A stretch of 64,000 nucleotides of DNA, from the NCBI RefSeq assembly GCF_014639655.1, contig NZ_BMGB01000001.1:1566882-1630881 (forward strand). The letters run 5' to 3'. This DNA comes from Conyzicola nivalis. GTDB lineage: Bacteria > Actinomycetota > Actinomycetes > Actinomycetales > Microbacteriaceae. Within the stretch, counting starts at the first letter, position 1. Every line of letters begins with the position of its first letter. The notes beneath the pieces were generated by a model that ran no database searches, had not been told where the DNA came from, and saw nothing but the letters and a program-made list of their open reading frames with translations. Of this stretch, positions 41,444 through 50,919 are shown piece after piece. The position numbers and the translations under genes were made by a program.

Positions 41444-42915
41444 AGCTGGGCCCGCAGGTTCCGCAGGCGGGTGAGGCTCGACTCCTTGCCGAGCAGCTCC
41501 ATCGACTCGAACAGCGGCGGGCTGATGCGCTTGCCGCTGATGGCGGAACGCAGCGGCCCGAACGCGATGCGCGGCTTGAGCTCGAGGCCCTCGATCAGCG
41601 CGGCACGCAGCGCGGCCTCGATGGCCTCGTGGTTCCACGCGGTGACGTCGCCGAGGGCGGCGATGGAGGCGTCGAGCACGGCGGCACCCGCGTCGCCCGG
41701 CATCGCGTCGGCGTCGACGACGATCGCGCCGTCGCTGAGGAAGAGGAAGCCGAGCAGGGCCGGGGCCTCGCCGAGCAGCTGCATGCGCTCCTGCACGAGC
41801 GGGGTCGCGCGGCGCAGCAGGTCGCGGTGCTCGTCGCTGGCGACGAGGCTGCCGAGATAGGGCTCGATGCGGGCGGCTAGGTCGTCGACCGCGAGCAGCC
41901 GGATGTGGTCGCCGTTGATCGACTCCGCCTTCTTCAGGTCGAAGCGTGCCGGGTTCGGGTTCACGTCGGTGACGTCGAACGCGGCGACCATCTCCTCGGA
42001 GGAGAAGACGTCGCGGTCGTGCGAGAGCGACCAGCCGAGCAGCGACAGGTAGTTGAGCAGCCCCTCGGGAACGAAGCCGCGCTCCCGGTGGTGGAACAGG
42101 TTCGACTCGGGGTCGCGCTTGGAGAGCTTCTTGTTGTTCTCGCCCATGACGTAGGGCAGGTGGCCGAAGCGCGGGATGAACTCGGTGACACCGATCTCGA
42201 TCAGAGCGGTGTACAGGGCGATCTGGCGCGGGGTCGACGAGAGCAGGTCCTCGCCACGCAGCACGTGCGTGATGCCCATCAACGCGTCATCCACGGGGTT
42301 CACGAACGTGTAGAGCGGAGCACCGTTGGGGCGCACGACCACGAAGTCGGTGAAAGAGCCGGCCGGGAAGGTGATCTCGCCGCGCACGAGGTCGTCGAAG
42401 CTGAGGTCGGTGTCCGGAACGCGCAGGCGCAGGGCCGGGCTGCGGCCCTCGGCCTTGAACGCCGCGATCTGCTCGGGCGTGAGGTCGCGCTCGAAGTTGT
42501 CGTAGCCCTGCTTGGGGTCGCGACCGGCGGCGATGTTGCGGGCCTCGATCTCCTCGCCGGTGGCGAAGCTCTCGTAGAGGTGGCCGGAGGCCTTGAGCTG
42601 CGCGATCACGCCGAGGTAGATGTCGCTGCGCTGCGACTGGCGGTAGGGCTCGTGCGGCCCGCCGGTCTCCACGCCCTCGTCCCAGGTGAGCCCGAGCCAG
42701 CGCATGGCGTCGAGCAGCTGGGTGTAGCTCTCTTCACTGTCGCGCGCGGCGTCGGTGTCTTCGATGCGGAACACGAGCTTGCCGCCGGTGTGGCGCGCGT
42801 AGGCCCAGTTGAAGAGAGCGGTTCGGATGAGACCGACGTGCGGGGTCCCGGTGGGCGACGGGCAGAATCGCACGCGCACATCGGCACCGGCAGCGGTGGA
42901 GAAGGTGGCAGACAT
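41440..42915 (-). CDS. gltX: glutamyl-tRNA synthetase
   Basis: Charges tRNA-Glu (and tRNA-Gln in organisms using the amidotransferase route) with glutamate. The 491-residue class I synthetase has the HIGH-type motif [18 protein letters not shown] (residues 20-37), FRIEDTD, and the KMSKS-type motif KKLSKRD. An anticodon-binding C-terminal domain follows. The gene lies close to a tRNA-Gln, a common actinobacterial arrangement. Confidence 0.98.
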   Translation of the reverse strand: MSATFSTAAGADVRVRFCPSPTGTPHVGLIRTALFNWAYARHTGGKLVFRIEDTDAARDSEESYTQLLDAMRWLGLTWDEGVETGGPHEPYRQSQRSDIYLGVIAQLKASGHLYESFATGEEIEARNIAAGRDPKQGYDNFERDLTPEQIAAFKAEGRSPALRLRVPDTDLSFDDLVRGEITFPAGSFTDFVVVRPNGAPLYTFVNPVDDALMGITHVLRGEDLLSSTPRQIALYTALIEIGVTEFIPRFGHLPYVMGENNKKLSKRDPESNLFHHRERGFVPEGLLNYLSLLGWSLSHDRDVFSSEEMVAAFDVTDVNPNPARFDLKKAESINGDHIRLLAVDDLAARIEPYLGSLVASDEHRDLLRRATPLVQERMQLLGEAPALLGFLFLSDGAIVVDADAMPGDAGAAVLDASIAALGDVTAWNHEAIEAALRAALIEGLELKPRIAFGPLRSAISGKRISPPLFESMELLGKESSLTRLRNLRAQL

Positions 42916-42927
42916 ATCGCCCCAATC

Positions 42928-44148
42928 CTACCGGCGCGAGAGGAGCCGCAGCCGGATCGCCAGCACGACGGTCACGGTCACGATAACGAGGGCGAGCGAG
43001 GCGAGTCCCGAGTAGCCGAGCAGGGCGAGCACGGGCCCGGCGAGCGCGCCGCCCAAAGCTCCCGCGATGTTCATCGCCAGGTCGGACCGGCCCTGCAGGA
43101 TCGACCGCCGCTCGGCCGCGACCGACTCGGCGAGCAGGGCGGAACCGGCGACGGTCGACGCGCTCCAACCGAGCCCGAGCAGCACGAGTCCGACAGTGAC
43201 GCCGGTCTGGCTGTCGGCAGCCACGGCGACGGTGACGAGTGCCGCGACGAAGATGCCCTGGCCCAACAGGATCACCGGCACCCGCCCCGCGCGGTCGGCC
43301 AGCGCGCCGAAGACGGGCGAGAGCAGGTACATGCCCGCGATGTGCAGGCTGATGACGAGGCCGATGATGGTGATGGATGATCCGTGGCCGCTCAAATGCA
43401 CCGGGGTCATCGACATCACCGAGACCATCACCGCGTGGCTGAGCGCCACGGCCGTGATCGCGAACGCGGCGCGGCGCGGGCTGCCGACCGCGGGCGCCAC
43501 CGACGAGGGGGTGGCGGGCGCGGCATCCAGCTCCTGGCGCAGCAGCAGGGGGTCTGGGCGCAGTCCGACGACGTAGACGACCGCCGCGACGATCTGCGCG
43601 ACGACGGTGAAGACGAACGAGCCGGCGAGCGGCGGCAGACCGAGGGCCGCGCCGACCGACTCCCCCGGTCCCACGAGGTTGGGGCCGACGATGGCGCCGA
43701 GCGACGTCGCCCAGACCACGAGCGACAGGTCGCGCGCCCGGTGCTTCGAGCTCGCGAGGTCGGTGGCGGCGAACCGGGACTGCAGGGCGACGGCGGTTCC
43801 GCTGCCCAGCAGGGCGAGGGCGAGCAACAGCAACGGGAAGGAGTCGACGACCACGCTCGTGATCGTGACGACGGCGCCGAGTGCCGCTACCAGCGCGCCG
43901 ACCGTGAGTGCGACGCGGCGACCGCGGGCCCGGGCGAGTCGCGCGAGCGGGATGGCGGCCGCCGCGGCACCCAGCGTGGTCATGGTCGCCGCCATGCCGC
44001 TCCAGGCCGGCGAACCGGAGAGTTCGGCGGCGATGATCGCGCCGAGCGAGAGGCCGGCGCCGAGACCGAGTCCGCCGAGCACCTGCCCGACGGATAGCAA
44101 CGCTACCGAGCGACGCTGGGTCGCGCGGTAGTCGTCGAGCGAGGTCAT
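42928..44148 (-). CDS. MFS transporter (12 TM)
   Basis: A 406-residue major facilitator with about 12 hydrophobic segments. A degenerate motif A is visible in the loops (PLARLARARGRRVAL and GALADRAGRVPVI). It follows the FAH-family gene with a 4-base overlap and precedes gltX by 12 bases. Substrate unknown; the family includes drug and sugar exporters. Confidence 0.9.
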   Translation of the reverse strand: MTSLDDYRATQRRSVALLSVGQVLGGLGLGAGLSLGAIIAAELSGSPAWSGMAATMTTLGAAAAAIPLARLARARGRRVALTVGALVAALGAVVTITSVVVDSFPLLLLALALLGSGTAVALQSRFAATDLASSKHRARDLSLVVWATSLGAIVGPNLVGPGESVGAALGLPPLAGSFVFTVVAQIVAAVVYVVGLRPDPLLLRQELDAAPATPSSVAPAVGSPRRAAFAITAVALSHAVMVSVMSMTPVHLSGHGSSITIIGLVISLHIAGMYLLSPVFGALADRAGRVPVILLGQGIFVAALVTVAVAADSQTGVTVGLVLLGLGWSASTVAGSALLAESVAAERRSILQGRSDLAMNIAGALGGALAGPVLALLGYSGLASLALVIVTVTVVLAIRLRLLSRR

Positions 44149-44915
44149 GCGCGAGGGCGGGTGGTGTTTCCGAGGGTGCCGATGCCGCTGATGCCGACCT
44201 CGACGAACTGGCCGGGCGCGATGTCACCGGAGCCTGCCGGGGATCCGGTCATGATGATGTCGCCGGGCAGGAGGGTCCAGATGCCGGAGGCGAACGCGAC
44301 GAGTTCGGCGACGGTGTTCTTCATGTCGCCCGTCGAGCCGGAGAGGCGGTTCTCCCCCTCGACCCTGGTCGTGATCGTGGCGTTCGACGCGTCGAACTCG
44401 GTCTCGATGATCGGGCCGATCGGCGCGAACGTGTCGTAGCCCTTCGCCCGCGACTGCTGGCCGGCCTCGCCCATGAGGTCGATCGCCGTCACGTCATTGC
44501 CGACCGTGTAACCGAAGACGAAGTCGGTGGCGTCGTCGGCCGAGACGTTCTTGGCGATGCGGCCGATCACCACGACGAGCTCGCCCTCGTGCACGATCGT
44601 TCCGGCATCGGACGGCAGCAGGATCGGGTCGCCTGGGCCGACCACCGAGGTGTTCGGCTTGAGGAAGAGCAGCGGGGCGGCGTCGGTGTCCTCGTCGGGG
44701 TTCGCCGGGTAGTTACCCTCGACCGCGATCACCTTCGAGCGCGGGATGACCGGGGCGAGCAGCCGCACCGACGCGATCGGCACGCGCTCCTCGGTCGTGT
44801 CGAACCCGCTGAACATCGGGTCGCCCTCGAGCACGACGATCTCGTCGCCGTCGACGATGCCGAAACGGGGGTCCCCACCAGTGCTGAAGCGCGCGATTTT
44901 CACGCTGTCAACCAT
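44145..44915 (-). CDS. fumarylacetoacetate hydrolase (FAH) family protein
   Basis: A 256-residue FAH-fold enzyme (2-hydroxyhepta-2,4-diene-1,7-dioate isomerase/acylpyruvase-like). The metal-binding EGELVVVIGRI and the downstream VFGYTVGNDVTAIDLM, SRAKGYDTFAPIGP, MKNTVAELVAFAS and LLPGDIIMTGSPAGSG segments are conserved. In actinobacteria this gene commonly sits between the leuB/ilvE region and gltX, as here. The start MVDSVKIARF at 44915 is tentative; a GTG four codons later is possible. Confidence 0.92.
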   Translation of the reverse strand: MVDSVKIARFSTGGDPRFGIVDGDEIVVLEGDPMFSGFDTTEERVPIASVRLLAPVIPRSKVIAVEGNYPANPDEDTDAAPLLFLKPNTSVVGPGDPILLPSDAGTIVHEGELVVVIGRIAKNVSADDATDFVFGYTVGNDVTAIDLMGEAGQQSRAKGYDTFAPIGPIIETEFDASNATITTRVEGENRLSGSTGDMKNTVAELVAFASGIWTLLPGDIIMTGSPAGSGDIAPGQFVEVGISGIGTLGNTTRPRA

Positions 44916-44962
44916 AGCGAAGCTGCGCGGCCCGCCCACCGCACGGGGTTAGCGTGGGACGC

Positions 44963-45967
44963 ATGGAACATAGATATCTCGGAAACAGCGGCCTCAAGGT
45001 CTCGGAAATCACCTACGGAAACTGGCTGACCCACGGGTCGCAGGTCGAGAACGAGGTCGCGACCCGCTGCGTGCACGCCGCCCTCGACGCCGGCATCACC
45101 ACCTTCGACACCGCGGACACCTACGCGAACACCGCCGCGGAGCAGGTTCTCGGCGACGCGCTCAAGGGCCAGCGCCGCCAGTCGCTCGAGATCTTCACCA
45201 AGGTCTACTTCCCGACCGGGCCGAAGGGGCCGAACGACACCGGGCTCAGCCGCAAGCACATCCGCGAGTCGATCGACGCCTCGCTCGTGCGCCTCGGCAC
45301 CGAGTACGTCGACCTCTACCAGGCACACCGTTACGACTACGAGACCCCGCTCGAAGAGACCATGCAGGCGTTCGCGCAGGTCGTCCACCAGGGCAAGGCG
45401 CTCTACATCGGCGTTTCCGAGTGGTCGGCCGAGCAGCTGCGCGCCGGCCACCAGCTCGCCACCGAGCTCGGCATCCAGCTGATCTCGAACCAGCCGCAGT
45501 ACTCCGCGCTCTGGCGCGTGATCGAGGCCGAGGTCGTGCCCACGTCGGTCGAGCTCGGCATCAGCCAGATCGTCTGGTCGCCGGTCGCGCAGGGTGTGCT
45601 CACCGGCAAGTACAAGCCCGGAGCCGAGCTTCCCGAGGGAACGCGGGCGACGGATGCCGCGGGAGGAGCCGACATGATCGGATCGTGGCTGCGCGACGAG
45701 GTGCTCGAGGGCGTACAGAAGCTCGAGCCGATCGCCGCCGAGAACGGGCTCACGATGGCGCAGCTCGCCGTGGCCTGGGTGCTGCAGAACGACAACGTGG
45801 CGTCGGCGATCATCGGGGCGTCGCGTCCCGAGCAGGTGACTGACAACGTGAAGGCGTCCGGCGTGAAGCTCTCCACCGACACGCTCGCCGCGATCGACGC
45901 GGCCATCGGCGGCGTCGCCGAGAAGGACGCGTCCCTCACCGTCGGCCGCTCGCCGAAGACCCGCTAG
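44963..45967 (+). CDS. aldo/keto reductase (voltage-gated K+ channel beta-subunit-like)
   Basis: A 334-residue AKR: MEHRYLGNSGLKVSEITYGNWLTHG, catalytic Asp/Tyr in TFDTADTYANTAAE, Lys in EIFTKVYFP, His in LYQAHRYDYETPLEETMQA, and the cofactor site ASAIIGASRPEQVTDN. The layout matches the KCNAB/YghZ-like subgroup. It is divergent from the FAH gene with 47 bases between starts. Substrate unknown. Confidence 0.92.
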   Translation: MEHRYLGNSGLKVSEITYGNWLTHGSQVENEVATRCVHAALDAGITTFDTADTYANTAAEQVLGDALKGQRRQSLEIFTKVYFPTGPKGPNDTGLSRKHIRESIDASLVRLGTEYVDLYQAHRYDYETPLEETMQAFAQVVHQGKALYIGVSEWSAEQLRAGHQLATELGIQLISNQPQYSALWRVIEAEVVPTSVELGISQIVWSPVAQGVLTGKYKPGAELPEGTRATDAAGGADMIGSWLRDEVLEGVQKLEPIAAENGLTMAQLAVAWVLQNDNVASAIIGASRPEQVTDNVKASGVKLSTDTLAAIDAAIGGVAEKDASLTVGRSPKTR

Positions 45968-46051
45968 CCGCGGTCGCCGCCCGGTGCGCGGCGTATTTTC
46001 GCTGGCGCGCTCGAATGTTCGGGCGCGCCGATGAAAAAACGCAGCGCGAGC

Positions 46052-46137
46052 CGGCGGCGCTGCCGTTCGGCTCGAGTGCGGGCGTGCGAACAAGCGCACT
46101 CGAGCCAGACGGGCGCACCCGGTTTCGAGACCGCCGC
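46052..46137. repeat. long direct repeat, left copy
   Basis: About 86 bp that recur at 46660-46745 with roughly ten mismatches by eye. Each copy contains a hairpin with arms like GGCTCGAGTGCG and CGCACTCGAGCC. The pair brackets two small membrane genes. A tRNA D-arm-like stretch overlaps the inner edge. Confidence 0.85.
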
Positions 46138-46161
46138 GGGCGGCGCGCTAGACCGGCTGAG

Positions 46162-46383
46162 CTAACGGTAGGCGGCGATGGTGAAGCTGATTGCGATAGT
46201 CAGCAACCCAGCGGCCCAGAATGTCGCCGGGGGTGCCCAGAAAACAGGGTCCAGCCAGAACGGGCGACTCGTCGCCGCGCCCGACGACCTTCGCTCGCGG
46301 CGACGTTCTGTCCCCTTGCTGACCATCTGAATGGCCAGCTGGATGCAACCGAAAAGGAGGAGGGTCGCCCCGAAGCCACTCAT
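46162..46383 (-). CDS. small membrane protein B of a coupled pair
   Basis: A 73-residue hypothetical protein with two hydrophobic segments (GATLLLFGCIQLAIQMV and FWAAGLLTIAISFTIAAY) separated by a basic loop (SKGTERRRERR). The ATG at 46383 overlaps the stop of the upstream gene (ATGA), so it is translated with it. By eye it is less GC-rich than its surroundings. No family recognised. Confidence 0.6.
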   Translation of the reverse strand: MSGFGATLLLFGCIQLAIQMVSKGTERRRERRSSGAATSRPFWLDPVFWAPPATFWAAGLLTIAISFTIAAYR

Positions 46384-46631
46384 GAACCCGAGGCGAATCT
46401 GCCGAGTATGGCCATCACAATCCATAGAAATCCGAGAACCACCCACCCGGCCGCTATCACACGCACCAAGACGGGATGAAAAAATTGCCTGGCCGCTCTC
46501 GACTCCCCGTAGATGCGCCTATTGAGGGTCGACATAACCCTGACGAATGGTCCGGCATGAATGAAAATGGCGATCCCGGCGATGAAGACGACTCCGCCGA
46601 CGATCAGGCCGATCGCGTTGTCGAACGTCAT
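46380..46631 (-). CDS. small membrane protein A of a coupled pair
   Basis: An 83-residue hypothetical protein with two TM helices (AIGLIVGGVVFIAGIAIFIHAG and VRVIAAGWVVLGFLWIVMAI) around a basic loop (TLNRRIYGESRAARQFFHP). An AAAGGCGA Shine-Dalgarno precedes the ATG at 46631. With protein B it forms a two-gene unit lying between ~86-bp direct repeats. Function unknown. Confidence 0.65.
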   Translation of the reverse strand: MTFDNAIGLIVGGVVFIAGIAIFIHAGPFVRVMSTLNRRIYGESRAARQFFHPVLVRVIAAGWVVLGFLWIVMAILGRFASGS

Positions 46632-46659
46632 CTATTCGTCGCCTTTCTTAGGGTGTGAA

Positions 46660-46745
46660 CGGCGGCGCTGCCGTCTGGCTCGAGTGCGGACGTGCGAGCG
46701 GGCGCACCCGAGCCAGACGGGCGCACCCGGCCTCGAGACGGCCGG
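46660..46745. repeat. long direct repeat, right copy
   Basis: Partner of 46052-46137, 608 bases to the right. Its hairpin lies next to the ilvE stop codon and may end transcripts there. Confidence 0.85.
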
Positions 46746-46749
46746 CGCC

Positions 46750-47862
46750 CTACGCGTCGAGGCGCATCATCCAGCCGTGCACGTCGTCGCGACGCCCGTA
46801 CTGGATGTCGGTCAGTTCCTCGCGCAGTGACAGCGTGAGTTCGCCAGCGGGCGCATCCGCACTGCCGATCTCGAAGTCTGCGCTCTTGACGAGCGCGATC
46901 GGCGTGACCACCGCGGCGGTCCCGCAGGCGAAGGCCTCGACGATGTCGCCGGATGCCGCGCCCTCACGCCACTCCTCGAGGCTGACGCGTCGGCGCTCCA
47001 CCGTGTGGCCGCGGTCTTCGGCGAGCTGCAGGATCGAGTCGCGCGTGATGCCCTCGAGGATCGAGTCGGACTCGGGCGTGACGAGGGTGCCGTCCTTGTA
47101 GACCAGCACGACGTTCATGCCGCCGAGCTCTTCGAGGTAGGTGCCCTCTTCACTGTCGAGGAACAGCACCTGGTCGCAGCCGTTGTCGTAGGCCTCCGCC
47201 TGGGCGACGAGCGAGGAGGCGTAGTTGCCGCCGGTCTTGGCCGCACCCGTTCCGCCCTTGCCGGCGCGCGAGTAGTTCGTCGACAGCCAGACCTTGATCG
47301 GCACCACTCCGCCCGACGCGAAATAGGGTCCGGCCGGGCTGGCGATCACGTAGTAGTTGACCTTCTCGGCCGGGCGCACACCGAGGAACGCCTCCTTGGC
47401 GAACATGAACGGACGCAGGTAGAGGCTCGTGTCGGGTTCCGACGGCACCCAGGCGTGGTCGGCCTTGATGATCTCCTTGAGCGAGTCGATGAAGTACTCG
47501 GTGGGGAGTTCGGGCATCGCCATGCGGCGCGCGGAACGCTGCATCCGCTCGGCGTTCTTTTCCGGACGGAAGGTCCAGATCGAGCCGTCCGCGTGACGGT
47601 AGGCCTTCATGCCCTCGAAGACCTCCTGGCCGTAGTGCAGCACGGCCGCGGCCGGGTCGAGGGCGATCGGGCCGTACGGCTGCACGCGCGGGCGGTGCCA
47701 GCTGCCACGCGCCGACCAGCAGATGTCGACCATGTGGTCGGTGAAGTGCTTGCCGAACCCCGGGTCGGCGAGGATCTCCATGCGCTCCATCTCCGACTTG
47801 GCCTCGGGGTTGGTGGAGCGCAGGAACTGCAGGGTGGTTGGCGCGAGGAGGTTCTTGATCAT
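46750..47862 (-). CDS. ilvE: branched-chain amino acid aminotransferase
   Basis: PLP-dependent last step of leucine, isoleucine and valine synthesis. The 370-residue class IV aminotransferase has the PLP lysine Lys209 (GAAKTGGNYASS), GQEVFEGMKAYRHADGSIWTFRP, DQVLFLDSEEGTYLEELGGMNV and the C-terminal ACGTAAVVTPI. It lies 27 bases downstream of leuB on the same strand. Confidence 0.97.
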   Translation of the reverse strand: MIKNLLAPTTLQFLRSTNPEAKSEMERMEILADPGFGKHFTDHMVDICWSARGSWHRPRVQPYGPIALDPAAAVLHYGQEVFEGMKAYRHADGSIWTFRPEKNAERMQRSARRMAMPELPTEYFIDSLKEIIKADHAWVPSEPDTSLYLRPFMFAKEAFLGVRPAEKVNYYVIASPAGPYFASGGVVPIKVWLSTNYSRAGKGGTGAAKTGGNYASSLVAQAEAYDNGCDQVLFLDSEEGTYLEELGGMNVVLVYKDGTLVTPESDSILEGITRDSILQLAEDRGHTVERRRVSLEEWREGAASGDIVEAFACGTAAVVTPIALVKSADFEIGSADAPAGELTLSLREELTDIQYGRRDDVHGWMMRLDA

Positions 47863-47889
47863 GCTGGCTGGTCCTGTCGGGTCGGTGAA

Positions 47890-48945
47890 CTAATTCTTGG
47901 TGAGCGAGGCCGCGATGGCGTCGCCGATCTGCGCCGTGCTGCGCGGCGTGGAGCCACGGGCGGCGAGATCGGCAGACACGGCTGCGGAGACGCGAGCCGA
48001 GGCATCCGTCTGCCCGATGTGCTCGAGCAACAGGGCCACGGAGAGGATCGCTGCGGTGGGATCGGCTTTCTGCTGGCCGGCGATGTCGGGGGCCGATCCG
48101 TGGACCGGCTCGAACATGCTCGGGAAGGTTCCGTCCGGGTTGATGTTGCCGGAGGCGGCCAGTCCGATTCCGCCGCTGATAGCGGCAGCAAGATCGGTGA
48201 TGATGTCGCCGAAGAGGTTGTCCGTGACGATGGTGTCAAACCTACCCGGATTCGTGACCAGGAATATAGTCACCGCGTCGATGTGCAGGTAGTCGACGGC
48301 CACGTCGGGGTATTCCAACGCGACCCGGTCGACGGTGCGCTGCCAGAGCGAGCCGGCGAAGACGAGCACGTTGGTCTTGTGCACGAGGGTGAGTTTTTTT
48401 GCGGGTCTGGATGACGCGGTCTCGAAGCCAAACCGCACGAGACGTTCCACGCCGAAGGCCGTGTTCACGGAGATCTCGTTGGCCACCTCGGCGGGCGTGC
48501 CCACGCGGATGGCGCCGCCGTTGCCGACGTACGGCCCCTCGGTGCCCTCGCGCACGACCACGAAGTCGACGTGTCCCGGGTTCGCGAGCGGCGACTCGAC
48601 GCTGGGGAACAGCATGGTCGGACGCAGGTTCACGTAGTGGTCGAGCGCGAACCGCAGCTTGAGCAGCAGGCCCCGCTCGATGATGCCGCCCTTGAGCCGC
48701 GGGTCGCGCGGGTCGCCGCCGACCGCGCCGAGCAGGATCGCGTCGTGCTGCTTGAGCGCGTCGAGATCGGCGTCGTCGAGAATGCGTCCCGTCTCGAGGA
48801 AGTGCCCCGCGCCGAAGGGGTACTCGGTGGCGGCGACGTCGACGTCGGAGTCGACCGCGGCCCGCAGCACCTTCAGGGCTTCGGCGATGACTTCGGGTCC
48901 GATGCCGTCTCCGGGAATGACGGCGAGATTGAGGGAAGTGGGCAT
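47890..48945 (-). CDS. leuB: 3-isopropylmalate dehydrogenase
   Basis: NAD-dependent oxidative decarboxylation in leucine synthesis. The 351-residue protein has [21 protein letters not shown], the substrate-binding arginines in [26 protein letters not shown], and the C-terminal NAD-binding [25 protein letters not shown]. Length is typical for the actinobacterial form. It forms an operon with ilvE. Confidence 0.97.
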   Translation of the reverse strand: MPTSLNLAVIPGDGIGPEVIAEALKVLRAAVDSDVDVAATEYPFGAGHFLETGRILDDADLDALKQHDAILLGAVGGDPRDPRLKGGIIERGLLLKLRFALDHYVNLRPTMLFPSVESPLANPGHVDFVVVREGTEGPYVGNGGAIRVGTPAEVANEISVNTAFGVERLVRFGFETASSRPAKKLTLVHKTNVLVFAGSLWQRTVDRVALEYPDVAVDYLHIDAVTIFLVTNPGRFDTIVTDNLFGDIITDLAAAISGGIGLAASGNINPDGTFPSMFEPVHGSAPDIAGQQKADPTAAILSVALLLEHIGQTDASARVSAAVSADLAARGSTPRSTAQIGDAIAASLTKN

Positions 48946-48970
48946 TGGTAAAGCGTACTGCCCGGCGGTG

Positions 48971-49029
48971 TTTCACCCCATAGCAGCGCGGACGCGACGC
49001 GCGCAAGGTGGTGTCGCTGTGGGGTGAAA
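48971..49029. promoter_or_regulatory. inverted repeat between leuB and the DUF6458 gene
   Basis: TTTCACCCCATAGC (48971-48984) and its near complement GCTGTGGGGTGAAA (49016-49029), separated by 31 bases in the gap between divergent genes. A TATTCT -10 for the DUF6458 gene follows at 49044-49049. Confidence 0.5.
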
Positions 49030-49055
49030 GCGCTTCGTGTCGCTATTCTGAGCGC

Positions 49056-49313
49056 ATGAGTATTGGAAGCGGTATTGCCCTGTTCGTAATCGGCGCGATT
49101 CTGGCGTTCGCCGTCAATGTGCAGATGGACTGGATCAACCTCGACATCATCGGCTACGTGCTGATGGGTGCCGGAGTCCTGATCTTCATCCTCGGCCTCG
49201 TGCTGATGACCCGTAAGCGCCAGTCGACCACCACGGTGCGCTCGAACGTCGATCCCGCCAGCGGCGAGGCCGTTCAGCAGCGCTCGACGATCACGCCGAA
49301 CGACACGATCTAA
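49056..49313 (+). CDS. DUF6458-family small membrane protein
   Basis: An 85-residue protein with two hydrophobic helices (SIGSGIALFVIGAILAFAV and IIGYVLMGAGVLIFILGLVLM) and a hydrophilic tail. The MSIGxGIxLxxxGAILAFAV start is the DUF6458 signature, found almost only in actinobacteria. The ATG follows a TATTCT element by six bases, suggesting a leaderless message. Function unknown. Confidence 0.85.
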   Translation: MSIGSGIALFVIGAILAFAVNVQMDWINLDIIGYVLMGAGVLIFILGLVLMTRKRQSTTTVRSNVDPASGEAVQQRSTITPNDTI

Positions 49314-49328
49314 GTTCCACCAGCGATT

Positions 49329-49388
49329 CGGTCGCTGAGCCCGTCGAAGCGCCCCCACCCGGGTGCCCTTCGACAAGCTCAGGGACCG
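49329..49388. terminator. dispersed-repeat hairpin, probable bidirectional terminator
   Basis: Two opposed copies of the TTCGACAAGCTCAGG repeat form a hairpin (CGGTCGCTGAGC near 49329 and GCTCAGGGACCG ending 49388) between the convergent DUF6458 and MFS genes. Confidence 0.75.
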
Positions 49389-49396
49389 TTTCGTCG

Positions 49397-50911
49397 TTAA
49401 CCCCGCACCTTCCGCAGTGTGACCAGCGTCACGGTGATCGCGACGGCCATCAGCGCCACCGCCACCCATGACGTGGTCACCACGCCGAAGTCGAACGCCG
49501 CCCGCGCCGACTCGAGCAGCCGCTCGCCGAGGTCGTCCGGCAGCGTCGACGCCACCTCGACCGCCCCGCCGAGAGTCTCCTTAGCGGCGCTGGCGTCGGC
49601 GCCGCCCACCCCGTCGGGGATCACGATCGACGTGCGGTACGACGCGGCGAGGATGCTGCCGAGCACCGCCGTGCCGAGGACCGCGCCGATCTCGTAGGCG
49701 GTCTCGGAAACACCGGATGCGGCTCCCGCCTTCGCCGACGGAACGCTCGAGATGATGAGGTCGTTCGAGAGCGTCTCCGCGGCGCCGATTCCGGCGCCGA
49801 GCACACAGAACGCGACGATGAGGCTGACGATCGTGGCATCCGCGCCGATCAGCGCGATCGACGCGTACGCTCCGAGCGACAGGGCGAGACCGCCCGCCAT
49901 GATGAAGCCGGGGCGGATGCGGCGCACGAGCGGCACGACCAGCAGGCCGGCGACGATGATCACGACGGTGCCGGGAACGAGCGCCATCGCGGCGTCGAAC
50001 GGTGTCATGGCGAGCACGAGCTGCAGGTGCTGGGTGAGGAAGAACAGGAAGCCCACGAGCGAGAAGACGCTCACCAGGTTGACGACGACGGCACCGCTGA
50101 AGGCGGGGACGCGGAACAGCTTCATGTCGAGCATGGGGTTCTCGCGACCGAGCAGTCGACGCACGAACAGTACTCCCGCGGCCACGCCCACGAGAACGAG
50201 CGCGACCGGCAGCACGCCGAGACCCTCGGTCGCGAACGACTTGATCGCGTAGACGATGGGCGCGAGCGCGGCCATCGACAGCAGGATGCTCGGCAGGTCG
50301 AACGGGCCGGGCGACGGGTCCTTCGACTCGCGGACGAGGATGGGGGCGAGGATCAGCAGCGGCAGCAGAACGGGCACCGCGACGAGGAAGGTCGAGCCCC
50401 ACCAGAAGTTCTCGAGCAGCAGCCCGCCGACGATCGGGCCGATCGCCGAATCGGCCGAGAAGCCCGTGGCCCAGATGGCGATGGCGAGGCGGCGCTCCCT
50501 GCGGTCGGTGAAGATCGTGCGCAGCAGCGAGAGCGTGGAGGGCATGAGCATGGCACCGAAGAATCCGAGCAGGACGCGGGCCGCGATGAGCCAGGTCGCA
50601 TCCGGGGCGAAGGCGGCGACGATCGAGACGACTCCGAAGCCCACGGATCCGATCATGAGCATGCGGCGGCGGCCGTAGCGGTCGCCGAGGTTGCCCATGG
50701 CTACGAGCAGGCCGGCGAGCACGAGCGGGTAGGCGTCGACGATCCAGAGCTGGGCGGCGGCGCTGGGCAGCAGGTCCCGGGCGATGTGCGGCAGGGCGAA
50801 GCTCAGCACGGTGTTGTCGATCGACACCAGCAGCACCGGCAGCATGAGCACGGCGAGGGCGGCCCAGCGCTGGGGCGTGGCAATAACGCGGGGTTCTTCG
50901 AGGGTGCTCAT
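49397..50911 (-). CDS. DHA2-family MFS multidrug transporter (QacA/SmvA-like)
   Basis: A 504-residue 14-TM antiporter: motif D1 LVSIDNTVLSFALPHIARDL, motif A GNLGDRYGRRRMLMIG, the segment ARVLLGFFGAMLMPSTLSLLRTIF, and SADSAIGPIVGGLLLENFWWGSTF (motif C). It is divergent from a TetR gene, with a 22-bp perfect palindrome between the starts. Confidence 0.94.
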   Translation of the reverse strand: MSTLEEPRVIATPQRWAALAVLMLPVLLVSIDNTVLSFALPHIARDLLPSAAAQLWIVDAYPLVLAGLLVAMGNLGDRYGRRRMLMIGSVGFGVVSIVAAFAPDATWLIAARVLLGFFGAMLMPSTLSLLRTIFTDRRERRLAIAIWATGFSADSAIGPIVGGLLLENFWWGSTFLVAVPVLLPLLILAPILVRESKDPSPGPFDLPSILLSMAALAPIVYAIKSFATEGLGVLPVALVLVGVAAGVLFVRRLLGRENPMLDMKLFRVPAFSGAVVVNLVSVFSLVGFLFFLTQHLQLVLAMTPFDAAMALVPGTVVIIVAGLLVVPLVRRIRPGFIMAGGLALSLGAYASIALIGADATIVSLIVAFCVLGAGIGAAETLSNDLIISSVPSAKAGAASGVSETAYEIGAVLGTAVLGSILAASYRTSIVIPDGVGGADASAAKETLGGAVEVASTLPDDLGERLLESARAAFDFGVVTTSWVAVALMAVAITVTLVTLRKVRG

Positions 50912-50919
50912 GGCATTTA

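Noticed and set aside
46105-46168. Functional tRNA gene
   Set aside because: No acceptor stem pairs, the T-arm is incomplete and no anticodon loop forms.
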